From: JAQUGA01 sp964521105
GTDB taxonomy: Bacteria; Bacteroidota; Bacteroidia; Bacteroidales; WCHB1-69
Direction: 5' to 3'
NCBI GenBank assembly: GCA_964521105.1
Contig: CAZFPO010000145.1
Span: forward strand, 1-6,358
DNA: 6,358 bases
Of this stretch, positions 1-5,636 are shown piece by piece (within the stretch, counting starts at the first letter, position 1; each line of letters starts with the position of its first letter). Both the position numbers and the translations under genes were made by a program. The notes beneath the pieces were generated by a model. It saw nothing but the letters and a program-made list of their open reading frames with translations. It was not told the origin of the DNA and made no database searches.

Positions 1-38
1 AAGGAAGTTTTATGCTTCCTTCTCTTTGATTTTTTTTA
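1..38 (+). terminator. Rho-independent terminator of an upstream gene
   Basis: A perfect 7-bp stem, AAGGAAG (1-7) with CTTCCTT (15-21), encloses a 7-base loop. It is followed by CTCTTTGA and a run of eight T (30-37). The window begins at the first stem base, so the stem may be longer. The gene it would terminate lies to the left. The T-tract on the + strand favours a rightward transcript. The T-run starts eight bases past the stem, which is a little far for a strong terminator. Confidence 0.55.
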
Positions 39-102
39 TCGGACAACAATGTTTTTTAATATTGATTTCATCATTGAGTTTTGATTTTTTAAATTATTGA
101 AA

Positions 103-131
103 TTGAAAGTTCTTTTATTTCAATAATTTTG
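103..131 (+). promoter_or_regulatory. Candidate Bacteroidota-type promoter of the TonB receptor
   Basis: TAATTTTG (124-131) matches the Bacteroidota -7 consensus TAnnTTTG. TTG at 103-105, 18 bases upstream, could serve as the -33 element. Transcription would start near 137, about 20 bases before the ATG at 158. The bases just before the ATG are A/T only with no Shine-Dalgarno site, as is usual in this phylum. No cobalamin-riboswitch-like conserved box was seen in 22-157. Confidence 0.45.
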
Positions 132-157
132 CAACTTAATTATTAATAAATCAAAAA

Positions 158-1968
158 ATGAAAATCAATCAAAAATCAATTACAAAAACAACTTCCATTT
201 CATTTAAAAGATGGAGCCGAAAAAATTATTCAGTTTATAATAGTATTGGTAAAACAGTTAAAATTGGTGTTCTAACGTTATGTTGTTGCTTAGTAGCTAT
301 TCCAGCAAAAACAAAAGCTCAGCAACAAGATACAACCACCATGGATAAGTCGTTAGAAATCGAAGAGGTTACTATAACAGCCGACCGAACGCCAATTAAT
401 TTATCGAGAACAACAAAAATTATTACAATAATTGCTTCAGATGATTTAAAGCGACAGCCATTGACGAGTTTGGAGCAAGCTCTTCGGGGTGTTGCGTCTG
501 TGGATACTCGTCAACGAGGTGGGTTGGGTGTACAAAGTGATATTAGTATTCGGGGCGGTAACTACGAACAAACATTGATATTGTTGAATGGTATATATTT
601 TAACGACCCACAAACTGGTCATTTTAATTTAAATTTACCTATCGATTTTGAAAGTGTTCGTCGAATTGAAGTTTTACAAGGTTCAGCTACACGTGTTTTT
701 GGTGTTAATTCAATGAGTGGAGCTGTAAATGTAATTATAGAACCTGAAAAATCAAATTTTATTAAATTTTCCGCCATGGGTGGAGATTTTGGTTTATATA
801 AGTTAGGTGCCCAAGCAAATTTTTATAAAAATAATTTTTCACATTATATTTCAGTAAGTCGCTTTGCATCATCTGGTTATATAAAAAATACAGATTTTCT
901 TCAAAATAACATTTACTACATGGGGAAAATGGAAAATAAAAAAATGAAACTTGAATATCAAACGGGTTATAACCAGCGTGAATTTGGAGCAAATGGATTT
1001 TATTCACCGAAATTTCCAAATCAGTTTGAAGCAAATAGTACCGCATTAGCAAGTATTAAACTCGAAACCAAATCAAAACTTGTTATTTCTCCTAAATTAT
1101 ATTGGCGAATGAACAACGATAGATTTGAACTTTTTAGGGGAANNNNNNNNNNNNNNNNNNNNNNNNNNNNNNNNNNNNNNNNNNNNNNNNNNNNNNNNNN
1201 NNNNNNNNNNNNNNNNNNNNNNNNNNNNNNNNNNNNNNNNNNTTGATTTTAAATAATTTCAGTGTATTTGCATCTGCGAATACCTCAATGAGGATGCCAA
1301 CCTTTACAGATTTGTACTATAAATCGCCCACATTAATAGGCAATGAGCATTTGAAACCAGAAGAAGCTACGACTTACGAAGTGGGTGGAAAGTATATTTC
1401 GAAGGCGTTACAAATTCAAATTTCTGCTTTTGAACGCAATGGTGAAAATTTAATCGATTGGATTAAATACCCAGGTGATTCGTTATGGAGAAGTGAAAAT
1501 TTAACGGATATTACATATCGTGGAGTTGAAATTTCAACTACTCTTGTTCCCGAATTACTCATTCCCAACATAAAGTTTATCCGAAAAACAAGCTTTTCGT
1601 ATGCGTATATTGATGTGGATAAGTCAAGCCAAGGATTTGAATCTGCCTATGTTATGGATAATTTGAAGCATAAATTTTCGGCATCCCCAACATTTAATAT
1701 TACTAAAAATCTTTTATTTTCATACAAGTACACTTATCAGAAACGAAATGGAGAATATTTAAAATTTGAGAACGGACGAGCAAAAGGTTTAGTTTCTCAT
1801 CAACCCTTTTCATTATCTGATGTTCGATTGATGTGGGAAGATAAAAAGTGGAATGCATATATCGAATTAAGTAATCTTTTCGATAAATCGTATTACGATA
1901 TTGGAAATATTGTACAGCCGGGAAGATGGTTTAGAATTGGTGCGAATTATAGGATAGATATCAGGTAA
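158..1968 (+). CDS. TonB-dependent outer-membrane receptor, BtuB/CirA-like (interrupted by assembly gap)
   Basis: Outer-membrane active-transport receptor that would import a scarce ligand (cobalamin, siderophore or similar) using TonB-ExbBD energy. The left piece (158-1142) gives 328 residues: a basic 33-residue N-region, a hydrophobic stretch (about 34-48), a likely cleavage after AKTKA (residue 54), then a plug domain from EEVTITADR (69-77) through ISIRGG and the plug end SGAVNVIIEP (187-196). The right piece (1243-1968) gives 241 residues of barrel, with the typical MRMPTFTDLYY, GNEHLKPEEATTYEVGGKY and IELSNLFDKSYY segments and the last strand GRWFRIGANYRI. The 100 N at 1143-1242 hide the middle of the barrel. 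The pieces are in different frames across the N run, which is explained if the gap length is nominal. The family is usually 600-700 residues, so perhaps 50-130 are missing. The substrate cannot be told from sequence; no cobalamin or siderophore gene is nearby. The family call is firm, the ligand is unknown. Confidence 0.88.
1143..1242. other. Assembly gap of exactly 100 N
   Basis: One hundred consecutive N, the conventional placeholder for a scaffold gap of unknown size. It sits inside the TonB receptor barrel. If the gene is intact, the hidden length must leave remainder 2 on division by 3, because base 1142 is the first base of a codon and 1243 begins one. One hundred leaves remainder 1, so 100 is not the true length of an intact gene. 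Confidence 0.95.
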
Positions 1969-1978
1969 GTAAAAAAAA

Positions 1979-2040
1979 CAGATAATTTTTACTTTGAAAG
2001 TAAAAAAAATCCAGATAATTCTTACTTTGAAAGTAAAAAA
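1979..2040. repeat. Two tandem 29-base palindromic repeats, period 33
   Basis: Copies at 1979-2007 and 2012-2040 differ at one base (T at 1988, C at 2021). Each begins CAGATAATT and contains an odd-length palindrome centred on G (1996 and 2029); the core is TTTTACTTTGAAAGTAAAA in copy 1. The palindrome is 21 bases and perfect in copy 1 (1986-2006), with one mismatched pair in copy 2. The shared unit also includes AAGTAAAAAA, which precedes both copies and recurs at 2031, followed by a degraded CGGATTATT. The reverse complement of the core, CTTTCAAAGT, appears again at 2109-2118. The repeats lie just past the receptor stop codon. They could be a protein-binding site, an mRNA 3' structure or a decayed element; the sequence does not decide. 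Confidence 0.7.
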
Positions 2041-2100
2041 TATCGGATTATTTGGGTTTTGATTCTAAACTGTTTTTAATTTTATTAATGTAAACCTCAA

Positions 2101-2128
2101 ACTATAGTCTTTCAAAGTGGACTCTGGT
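2101..2128 (+). repeat. 28-base repeat, left copy (diverged, decayed hairpin)
   Basis: This stretch aligns without gaps to 3482-3509, with 23 of 28 bases identical. The last ten bases, GGACTCTGGT, are identical in both. The left arm here is ACTATAGTC against ACCAGAGTC in the right copy, so the hairpin is imperfect. It lies about 165 bases before the ATPase start, and its partner about 60 bases after the ATPase stop. Confidence 0.65.
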
Positions 2129-2221
2129 AGGAGATTTTACCAACATTCATAGCTTTAAAGTTTTATGCTATCTCCATAAATTTGGCTCATAATCCTTATA
2201 ATTAACCTAATTTAAGGAATA

Positions 2222-2253
2222 TAATCCTCAAAAAAGTTAAAAAATGAGGATTA
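2222..2253. promoter_or_regulatory. 9-bp inverted repeat over the ATPase promoter, possible operator
   Basis: TAATCCTCA (2222-2230) and TGAGGATTA (2245-2253) are perfect reverse complements separated by 14 A-rich bases. The right arm lies where the -33 region of the ATPase promoter would fall relative to the -7 match at 2268. A related half, AATCCTTA, occurs 32 bases upstream at 2191. This arrangement suits a dimeric DNA-binding regulator, but no regulator is encoded in the window. It could also be an RNA hairpin. Confidence 0.4.
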
Positions 2254-2267
2254 ATTGATTTTTATTA

Positions 2268-2275
2268 TATCTTTG
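2268..2275 (+). promoter_or_regulatory. Candidate -7 promoter element of the ATPase gene
   Basis: TATCTTTG fits the Bacteroidota consensus TAnnTTTG and lies 19 bases before the ATG at 2295. No clear TTG is present at the expected -33 spacing; the position is taken by the right arm of the inverted repeat at 2245-2253. The start codon follows AAATTTTAATT with no Shine-Dalgarno site. Confidence 0.4.
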
Positions 2276-2294
2276 CGAAGTTAAAATTTTAATT

Positions 2295-3422
2295 ATGATA
2301 CCACGTTTGTTACAAAGTATAATTGAAAATAAATTAGCTCTAAAAAAAGTACTTATTATTTATGGTGCTCGTCAAGTTGGCAAATCCTCTCTTTTACAAG
2401 CTGCTTTTGGAAATAAAAATGATGTAGTATGGCTTAATGGCGAAGATATTGAAGTTCAAATGATGTTTGAAGATTTTTCGGAAATCAAAGTACGAGCTTT
2501 AATGGATAATAAATCAGTTTTAATCATTGATGAAGCGCAAAATATTCTTAACATCGGACAAAAACTCAAGATTATATACGATAGAAACACTGAATTTAAC
2601 ATCATTGCAACAGGAAGCTCTTCTTTTGATTTAGCCAATAAAATAAATGAACCTCTTACGGGACGTAAGCTAGAATACTTTTTATATCCGTTATCATTTT
2701 CCGAAATGGTACAATATCATGGTTTTATTGAGGAAAAAAAATATTTAAATCATCGGTTGGTTTATGGTTATTATCCCGAAATTGTAAACTCAAAAGGGAA
2801 CGAGAAGGAATTGCTGAAAAATTTATCATCAAGTTATCTATACAAAGACATTTTGAGGTGGGAAAATCTAAAAAAATCAGATAGAATCCAAAAACTCTTA
2901 CAAGCAATTGCTTTTCAGGTTGGATTTCAAGTGTCATATTCCGAACTTGGTCAAATGTGTGGTTTGGACAATAAAACTATTGAAAAGTATATTTCTCTTT
3001 TAGAGCAGGCATTTGTAATATTCCGACTTCCTTCATTTAGTAGAAATTTACGCAACGAATTAAAATTCAGCAAGAAAATCTATTTCTACGATAATGGAAT
3101 ACGTAATTCAATAATTTCAAATTTTAATCCACTTGAATTACGAAATGACAGTGGTGCATTATTTGAAAATTTTATTATCTCGGAACGAATTAAAGTGTTG
3201 CAATATAAATCAATATCTGCAAATCAATGGTTTTGGCGCACTAATGAACAACAAGAAATTGACTATATCGAGGAAATAGATGGTATTTTGTCAGCTTTTG
3301 AATTCAAATGGAATTCTAATAAAAAAACTAAATTTCCAAAGCAATTTATGGAAGCATACCCAGCCACAAATAATAAAATTATTACTCCGCAAAATATTGA
3401 AGAATTTTTAATGTTTCAGTAA
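2295..3422 (+). CDS. AAA-type ATPase with C-terminal DUF4143 domain
   Basis: A 375-residue P-loop ATPase of the AAA_14/DUF4143 architecture, common and often multicopy in Bacteroidota and of unsettled role. Visible motifs are Walker A GARQVGKS (24-31), Walker B LIIDEAQ (76-82), a sensor-like IATGSSS (104-110), GR at 123-124 and PLSFSE (132-137), all typical of the ATPase half. A helical winged-helix-like stretch around 200-250 follows. The DUF4143 half has GALFEN (287-292), EIDYI (321-325) and EFKW (336-339). Glu291, Asp323 and Glu336-x-Lys338 have the layout of a PD-(D/E)XK nuclease-like fold, to which this domain has been related. Length is close to the family norm and nothing looks broken. 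It stands alone, with no operon partner, its own promoter match, and the same 28-base repeat on each side. DNA handling or mobility is a guess from the fold. The family call is firm, the function is unknown. Confidence 0.92.
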   Translation: MIPRLLQSIIENKLALKKVLIIYGARQVGKSSLLQAAFGNKNDVVWLNGEDIEVQMMFEDFSEIKVRALMDNKSVLIIDEAQNILNIGQKLKIIYDRNTEFNIIATGSSSFDLANKINEPLTGRKLEYFLYPLSFSEMVQYHGFIEEKKYLNHRLVYGYYPEIVNSKGNEKELLKNLSSSYLYKDILRWENLKKSDRIQKLLQAIAFQVGFQVSYSELGQMCGLDNKTIEKYISLLEQAFVIFRLPSFSRNLRNELKFSKKIYFYDNGIRNSIISNFNPLELRNDSGALFENFIISERIKVLQYKSISANQWFWRTNEQQEIDYIEEIDGILSAFEFKWNSNKKTKFPKQFMEAYPATNNKIITPQNIEEFLMFQ

Positions 3423-3481
3423 ATCCTTGAATTATGTTAAATATGGGGATTATGAAAAAATTCAATTTGATATTATTCTTG

Positions 3482-3509
3482 ACCAGAGTCTCTCACAGAG
3501 GACTCTGGT
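3482..3509 (+). repeat. 28-base repeat, right copy: perfect 9-bp hairpin after the ATPase gene
   Basis: ACCAGAGTC (3482-3490) and GACTCTGGT (3501-3509) form a perfect 9-bp stem around a 10-base loop. The stretch is 23/28 identical to 2101-2128. It lies between two convergent genes, so it could help stop transcription from either side, but neither flank has a convincing T-tract. The match to the left copy suggests a dispersed repeat rather than a simple terminator. Confidence 0.65.
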
Positions 3510-3586
3510 GATAACTTAAATTTTCATTCATTCATTAAATATTTTGATTAAAAGTGATTTTTTTATCTGCAAAAATCATGAAAATC

Positions 3587-3604
3587 AGCGGTATTCGCTT
3601 ACCG
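3587..3604 (-). terminator. Possible terminator of the minus-strand operon
   Basis: Directly after the TraB/GumN stop codon, the minus strand reads CGGTA, loop AGCGAA, TACCG (3604 down to 3589), then CTGATTTTCATGATTTTT. This is a 5-bp stem followed by a loose T-rich stretch. It is weak as an intrinsic terminator, but the position is right. The same bases can pair the other way as AGCG/CGCT (3587-3590 with 3596-3599). Confidence 0.35.
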
Positions 3605-3606
3605 TA

Positions 3607-4491
3607 TTAATCTTGAATTTCAACTTCTTTTTCTTCTTTGACAAATTTCATACTAACTGGTCGTACGGTATATCCTTTATCTTTTAGATATTGTAAAACC
3701 CCTTTTTTACCACCCAAGTGAGCTGCACCAATTGCAACAAAAATTGATTGTTTGCGAATTTGTTTGTCGATTGAGTTAGCCATTCGAACATTACGTTTCC
3801 AAATAAACACTTCTTCAAAAACTTTAGGCATGGTTGTATCCTTAGTAAGTTCAACCATTTCATCGAGATTCATTTTCAAGTAGCTATCAATTAAATCGTT
3901 CGATTTTAAATCTTGAGTTGAAGTGTCTTTAAGACTATTCATTAGCATTTTTGCTTGTTCTTTAAGCGAAATTTTATCCACAGCATTAATCTGATCTTGA
4001 AATGTTTCAATTCCAAGGCATTTTTTATTCAGTTTTCGTGCAATTTTCAATAGATAAGGGTCTAAAGCATCTTCCATTTCTTTGTTTGAAGTGCTCATCA
4101 TTAATTGAGTAGAGGTGAAAAAAGGTTTCATTTTATTAAACATTATAATATTTAAACCATATTTTTTTTTCACTTCCGATTTTACATAATCATATTCATC
4201 GGCACTAAGCAATTTATCCAAAGTTGTATTCATAGTCATGGCACTCATCATGATTTTTGGGTCAACCTCATCTAATAAAATTTCTAAAGCAAAAGCATCA
4301 CAGGCTTTAATTGCAATTTCAACCGAATCGCTACATTGAAATACACGTTTATCTTGAATGTGAATGGTTCCATAAATATATGATGGTTTTTTGTTTTTTG
4401 CACTTGTTATTTCCCATAGCAGTGATTGAGAAAATGTTACCACCGGTAAAACAAAAAGTAGAGTCGAGGTAATGAAGCGTTTAATTTTCAT
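3607..4491 (-). CDS. TraB/GumN family secreted protein
   Basis: A 294-residue exported protein of the TraB/GumN family (PF01963-like), related to the TIKI metalloproteases. A signal peptide is clear: MKIKRF, a hydrophobic core (7-20) and a TFS|Q cleavage at about 21/22, so it acts outside the cytoplasm. Family marks are GTIH (41-44), Glu70 in FALEIL, LDPYLLKIARKLNKK followed by GIETFQDQI (160-168), and GAAHLGGKKGVLQYL (from 255), which supplies the second GxxH (255-258). These two His and the Glu residues are the supposed metal and catalytic positions, all present. The C-terminal GYTVRPV is also typical. Substrates of bacterial members are not settled. It is the last gene of a three-gene operon, 8 bases after the methyltransferase stop. 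There is no functional link to its partners that I can name. Length is normal. Confidence 0.85.
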   Translation of the reverse strand: MKIKRFITSTLLFVLPVVTFSQSLLWEITSAKNKKPSYIYGTIHIQDKRVFQCSDSVEIAIKACDAFALEILLDEVDPKIMMSAMTMNTTLDKLLSADEYDYVKSEVKKKYGLNIIMFNKMKPFFTSTQLMMSTSNKEMEDALDPYLLKIARKLNKKCLGIETFQDQINAVDKISLKEQAKMLMNSLKDTSTQDLKSNDLIDSYLKMNLDEMVELTKDTTMPKVFEEVFIWKRNVRMANSIDKQIRKQSIFVAIGAAHLGGKKGVLQYLKDKGYTVRPVSMKFVKEEKEVEIQD

Positions 4492-4499
4492 AGTGTATT

Positions 4500-5270
4500 T
4501 TAATTCATTTGTTTTGCAAATTCATAACAAATAATTGAGGCTGCAACAGATGCGTTAAGTGATTCGGCATTGTTTTTACCAAAATTACTAATACTTTTGG
4601 GGATTGAAATTCGCTTGTTAATGACCGATTGAACTTCATTACTTATTCCTTTTCCTTCATTTCCAATTACTATAATGGTTTTAGGTTTAAACACAGTATC
4701 AAAAATTGAATCACCATTCATAAATGTTCCAATAATTTCATAATCTTTACAAGCTTTATTAAAAAATGAATTTTTATCAATGTAAATTATTTTAACTCGT
4801 GCAATTGAACCCATTGTGGCTTGAATAACTTTTGGATTATAGCAATCAACAGTATCTAATGAACAGGCAATATGTTTAATACCGAACCAATCGGCGGTTC
4901 TAATAATTGTTCCTAAATTTCCAGGGTCTTGAATTTCATCTAAAAAAATAATTGGAGGTAGTTTATATTCAAAGAAATCAGATAAGGAATATTTAATTTG
5001 ATTAAAAACTGCTAACATTTCGGGAGGTGTTTGTAATTTACTGATAGTACTCATTTCTTTTTCCGAAACTTCAATATAAATATAATTATATTCAACTATT
5101 TTGGGGTTTAAATAGTTTTTTAATTGAAATACCATTGCTGGTTTTAAACCAGTTTCTATTAAATCATTAATAAGTTTTCTGCCTTCGGCAATAAAAAGTC
5201 CACTTTCGTCTCGATTTTTTTTGTCAGATAATGACTTAATCAATCGTTGATGCGATTTTGTAAATTGCAT
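4500..5270 (-). CDS. TrmH/SpoU-family RNA 2'-O-methyltransferase
   Basis: A 256-residue SPOUT enzyme predicted to transfer a methyl group from S-adenosylmethionine to a ribose 2'-OH of rRNA or tRNA (RlmB/TrmH type). An N-terminal substrate-binding domain (about 1-95) starts with SHQRLIKSL and GLFIAEGRKLI (24-34). The SPOUT core follows: motif 1 LDEIQDPGNLGTIIRTADW (110-128, with Asn118 and Arg124), motif 2 IVIGNEGKGIS (200-210), and motif 3 ISIPK then NAESLNASVAAS (221-245), which form the trefoil-knot cofactor site. I place the start at the ATG at 5270, one base after the TAA of the ThiS-like gene. A GTG four codons upstream (5282) is in frame but would overlap that gene, and the family begins near this Met. 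The one-base spacing implies translational coupling. The exact target nucleotide cannot be told from sequence. Confidence 0.9.
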   Translation of the reverse strand: MQFTKSHQRLIKSLSDKKNRDESGLFIAEGRKLINDLIETGLKPAMVFQLKNYLNPKIVEYNYIYIEVSEKEMSTISKLQTPPEMLAVFNQIKYSLSDFFEYKLPPIIFLDEIQDPGNLGTIIRTADWFGIKHIACSLDTVDCYNPKVIQATMGSIARVKIIYIDKNSFFNKACKDYEIIGTFMNGDSIFDTVFKPKTIIVIGNEGKGISNEVQSVINKRISIPKSISNFGKNNAESLNASVAASIICYEFAKQMN

Positions 5271-5271
5271 G

Positions 5272-5481
5272 TTAACCCCCACTTATTAGGTGAATAATAT
5301 CCACTATATCATTTTCTTGAACAATAGGCACATCGTAATTATCTTTTGTAATTAATTTATTATTAACCCTAACAATGAGCATTTTAAAAGTGTAGTTTTT
5401 AATTTTTAAAATATCATTAATTGAGATAATTTTTAAATCGGTTTCTAAAATTTCAATGTTGTTATTTAACAATACTTTCAT
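5272..5481 (-). CDS. ThiS-like sulfur-carrier protein (ubiquitin-fold, C-terminal Gly-Gly)
   Basis: A 69-residue protein with the size and layout of ThiS: a first strand MKVLLNNNIEIL, a middle helix region, VRVNNKLITKDNYDVPI (37-53) matching the family VxxNxxxVxRxxW segment, and the end ENDIVDIIHLISGG (56-69), where the terminal Gly68-Gly69 would be adenylated and turned into a thiocarboxylate. In thiamin synthesis this sulfur goes to the thiazole ring, with ThiF, ThiG and ThiH as partners. None of these is in the window. Instead the gene leads an operon with an RNA methyltransferase and a TraB-like protein. Its middle is more divergent (KIKNYTFK) than typical ThiS, and the aromatic Trp of the family is Tyr49. 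It could be a true but detached thiS or a carrier for another sulfur pathway; MoaD is less likely given the ending. The fold is well supported, the pathway is not. Confidence 0.75.
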   Translation of the reverse strand: MKVLLNNNIEILETDLKIISINDILKIKNYTFKMLIVRVNNKLITKDNYDVPIVQENDIVDIIHLISGG

Positions 5482-5497
5482 TGCTTTTTCTTTTTTA

Positions 5498-5505
5498 CAA
5501 ACTTA
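5498..5505 (-). promoter_or_regulatory. Candidate -7 element for the minus-strand operon
   Basis: On the minus strand, TAAGTTTG matches TAnnTTTG and lies 16 bases before the ThiS-like ATG, giving a leader of about ten bases. The nearest upstream TTG (5520-5518) is only 12 bases away, too close for the usual -33 spacing, so the match rests on the -7 box alone. Confidence 0.35.
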
Positions 5506-5521
5506 AATTTTTATTTGCAAT

Positions 5522-5548
5522 GATAGGCATCTCTATCCTATTTTTTTT
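5522..5548. other. Small stem-loop with T8 run between divergent genes
   Basis: GATAG (5522-5526) and CTATC (5533-5537) pair around a 6-base loop, followed by CTA and eight T (5541-5548) on the + strand. It resembles a weak rightward terminator, but no rightward gene ends here. It sits between the candidate promoters of the two divergent transcripts, so it could be an operator, or stop antisense transcription before the porin gene. Confidence 0.3.
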
Positions 5549-5577
5549 GAAAACTTACAAAATATTAAAACTTTTGT

Positions 5578-5585
5578 TACTTTTG
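5578..5585 (+). promoter_or_regulatory. Candidate -7 element of the porin-like gene
   Basis: TACTTTTG matches TAnnTTTG and lies 51 bases before the ATG at 5637. No TTG is present at the expected -33 spacing, so the match rests on the -7 box. The leader before the ATG is AT-rich without a Shine-Dalgarno site. Confidence 0.35.
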
Positions 5586-5636
5586 TCTCATCACAAATAC
5601 TACCAATTCAACCAAATTATCATTAAATAAAATTTT

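Larger units (their letters stand above)
1969..2294. other. 326-base gene-free region rich in repeats
   Basis: No credible coding sequence was found on either strand. The region holds, in order: two tandem palindromic units (1979-2040) with a degenerate third copy of the surrounding unit to about 2050; a 28-base repeat (2101-2128) also found after the ATPase gene; a small stem TGGTA/TACCA (2125-2129 with 2138-2142); a 6-bp stem TCCTTA/TAAGGA (2193-2198 with 2213-2218); a 9-bp inverted repeat (2222-2253); and a promoter -7 match (2268-2275). No clear intrinsic terminator for the receptor gene is visible, since none of the hairpins is followed by a proper T-tract on the + strand. Confidence 0.7.

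Noticed and set aside
22..157. Cobalamin riboswitch upstream of the BtuB-like receptor
   Set aside because: The leader is almost purely A/T and too short, with no conserved B12-box-like sequence.
275..310. Lipoprotein signal (Cys 42-44 in the receptor leader)
   Set aside because: The residue before the first Cys is Leu, not Gly, Ala or Ser, and a normal signal-peptidase site AKTKA|Q follows.
762..1052. Minus-strand open frame of 96 codons
   Set aside because: It lies inside the TonB receptor barrel and its product has no recognisable domain; it is an antisense shadow.
1243..1968. A separate gene starting with TTG at 1243
   Set aside because: The first base follows the N gap directly and the protein begins mid-barrel; it is the right half of the TonB receptor, not a gene with its own start.
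1979..2040. CRISPR array
   Set aside because: Only two units separated by four bases, each largely a palindrome, with no spacers and no cas genes.
3434..3511. A 25-codon open frame beginning with ATG at 3434 and ending in the hairpin
   Set aside because: It is very short, its second half is the 28-base repeat hairpin, and it has no recognisable product or promoter.
5271..5282. GTG start at 5282 for the RNA methyltransferase
   Set aside because: It would overlap the end of the ThiS-like gene and adds only four residues; the ATG at 5270 is one base after the TAA and fits the family's N-terminus.
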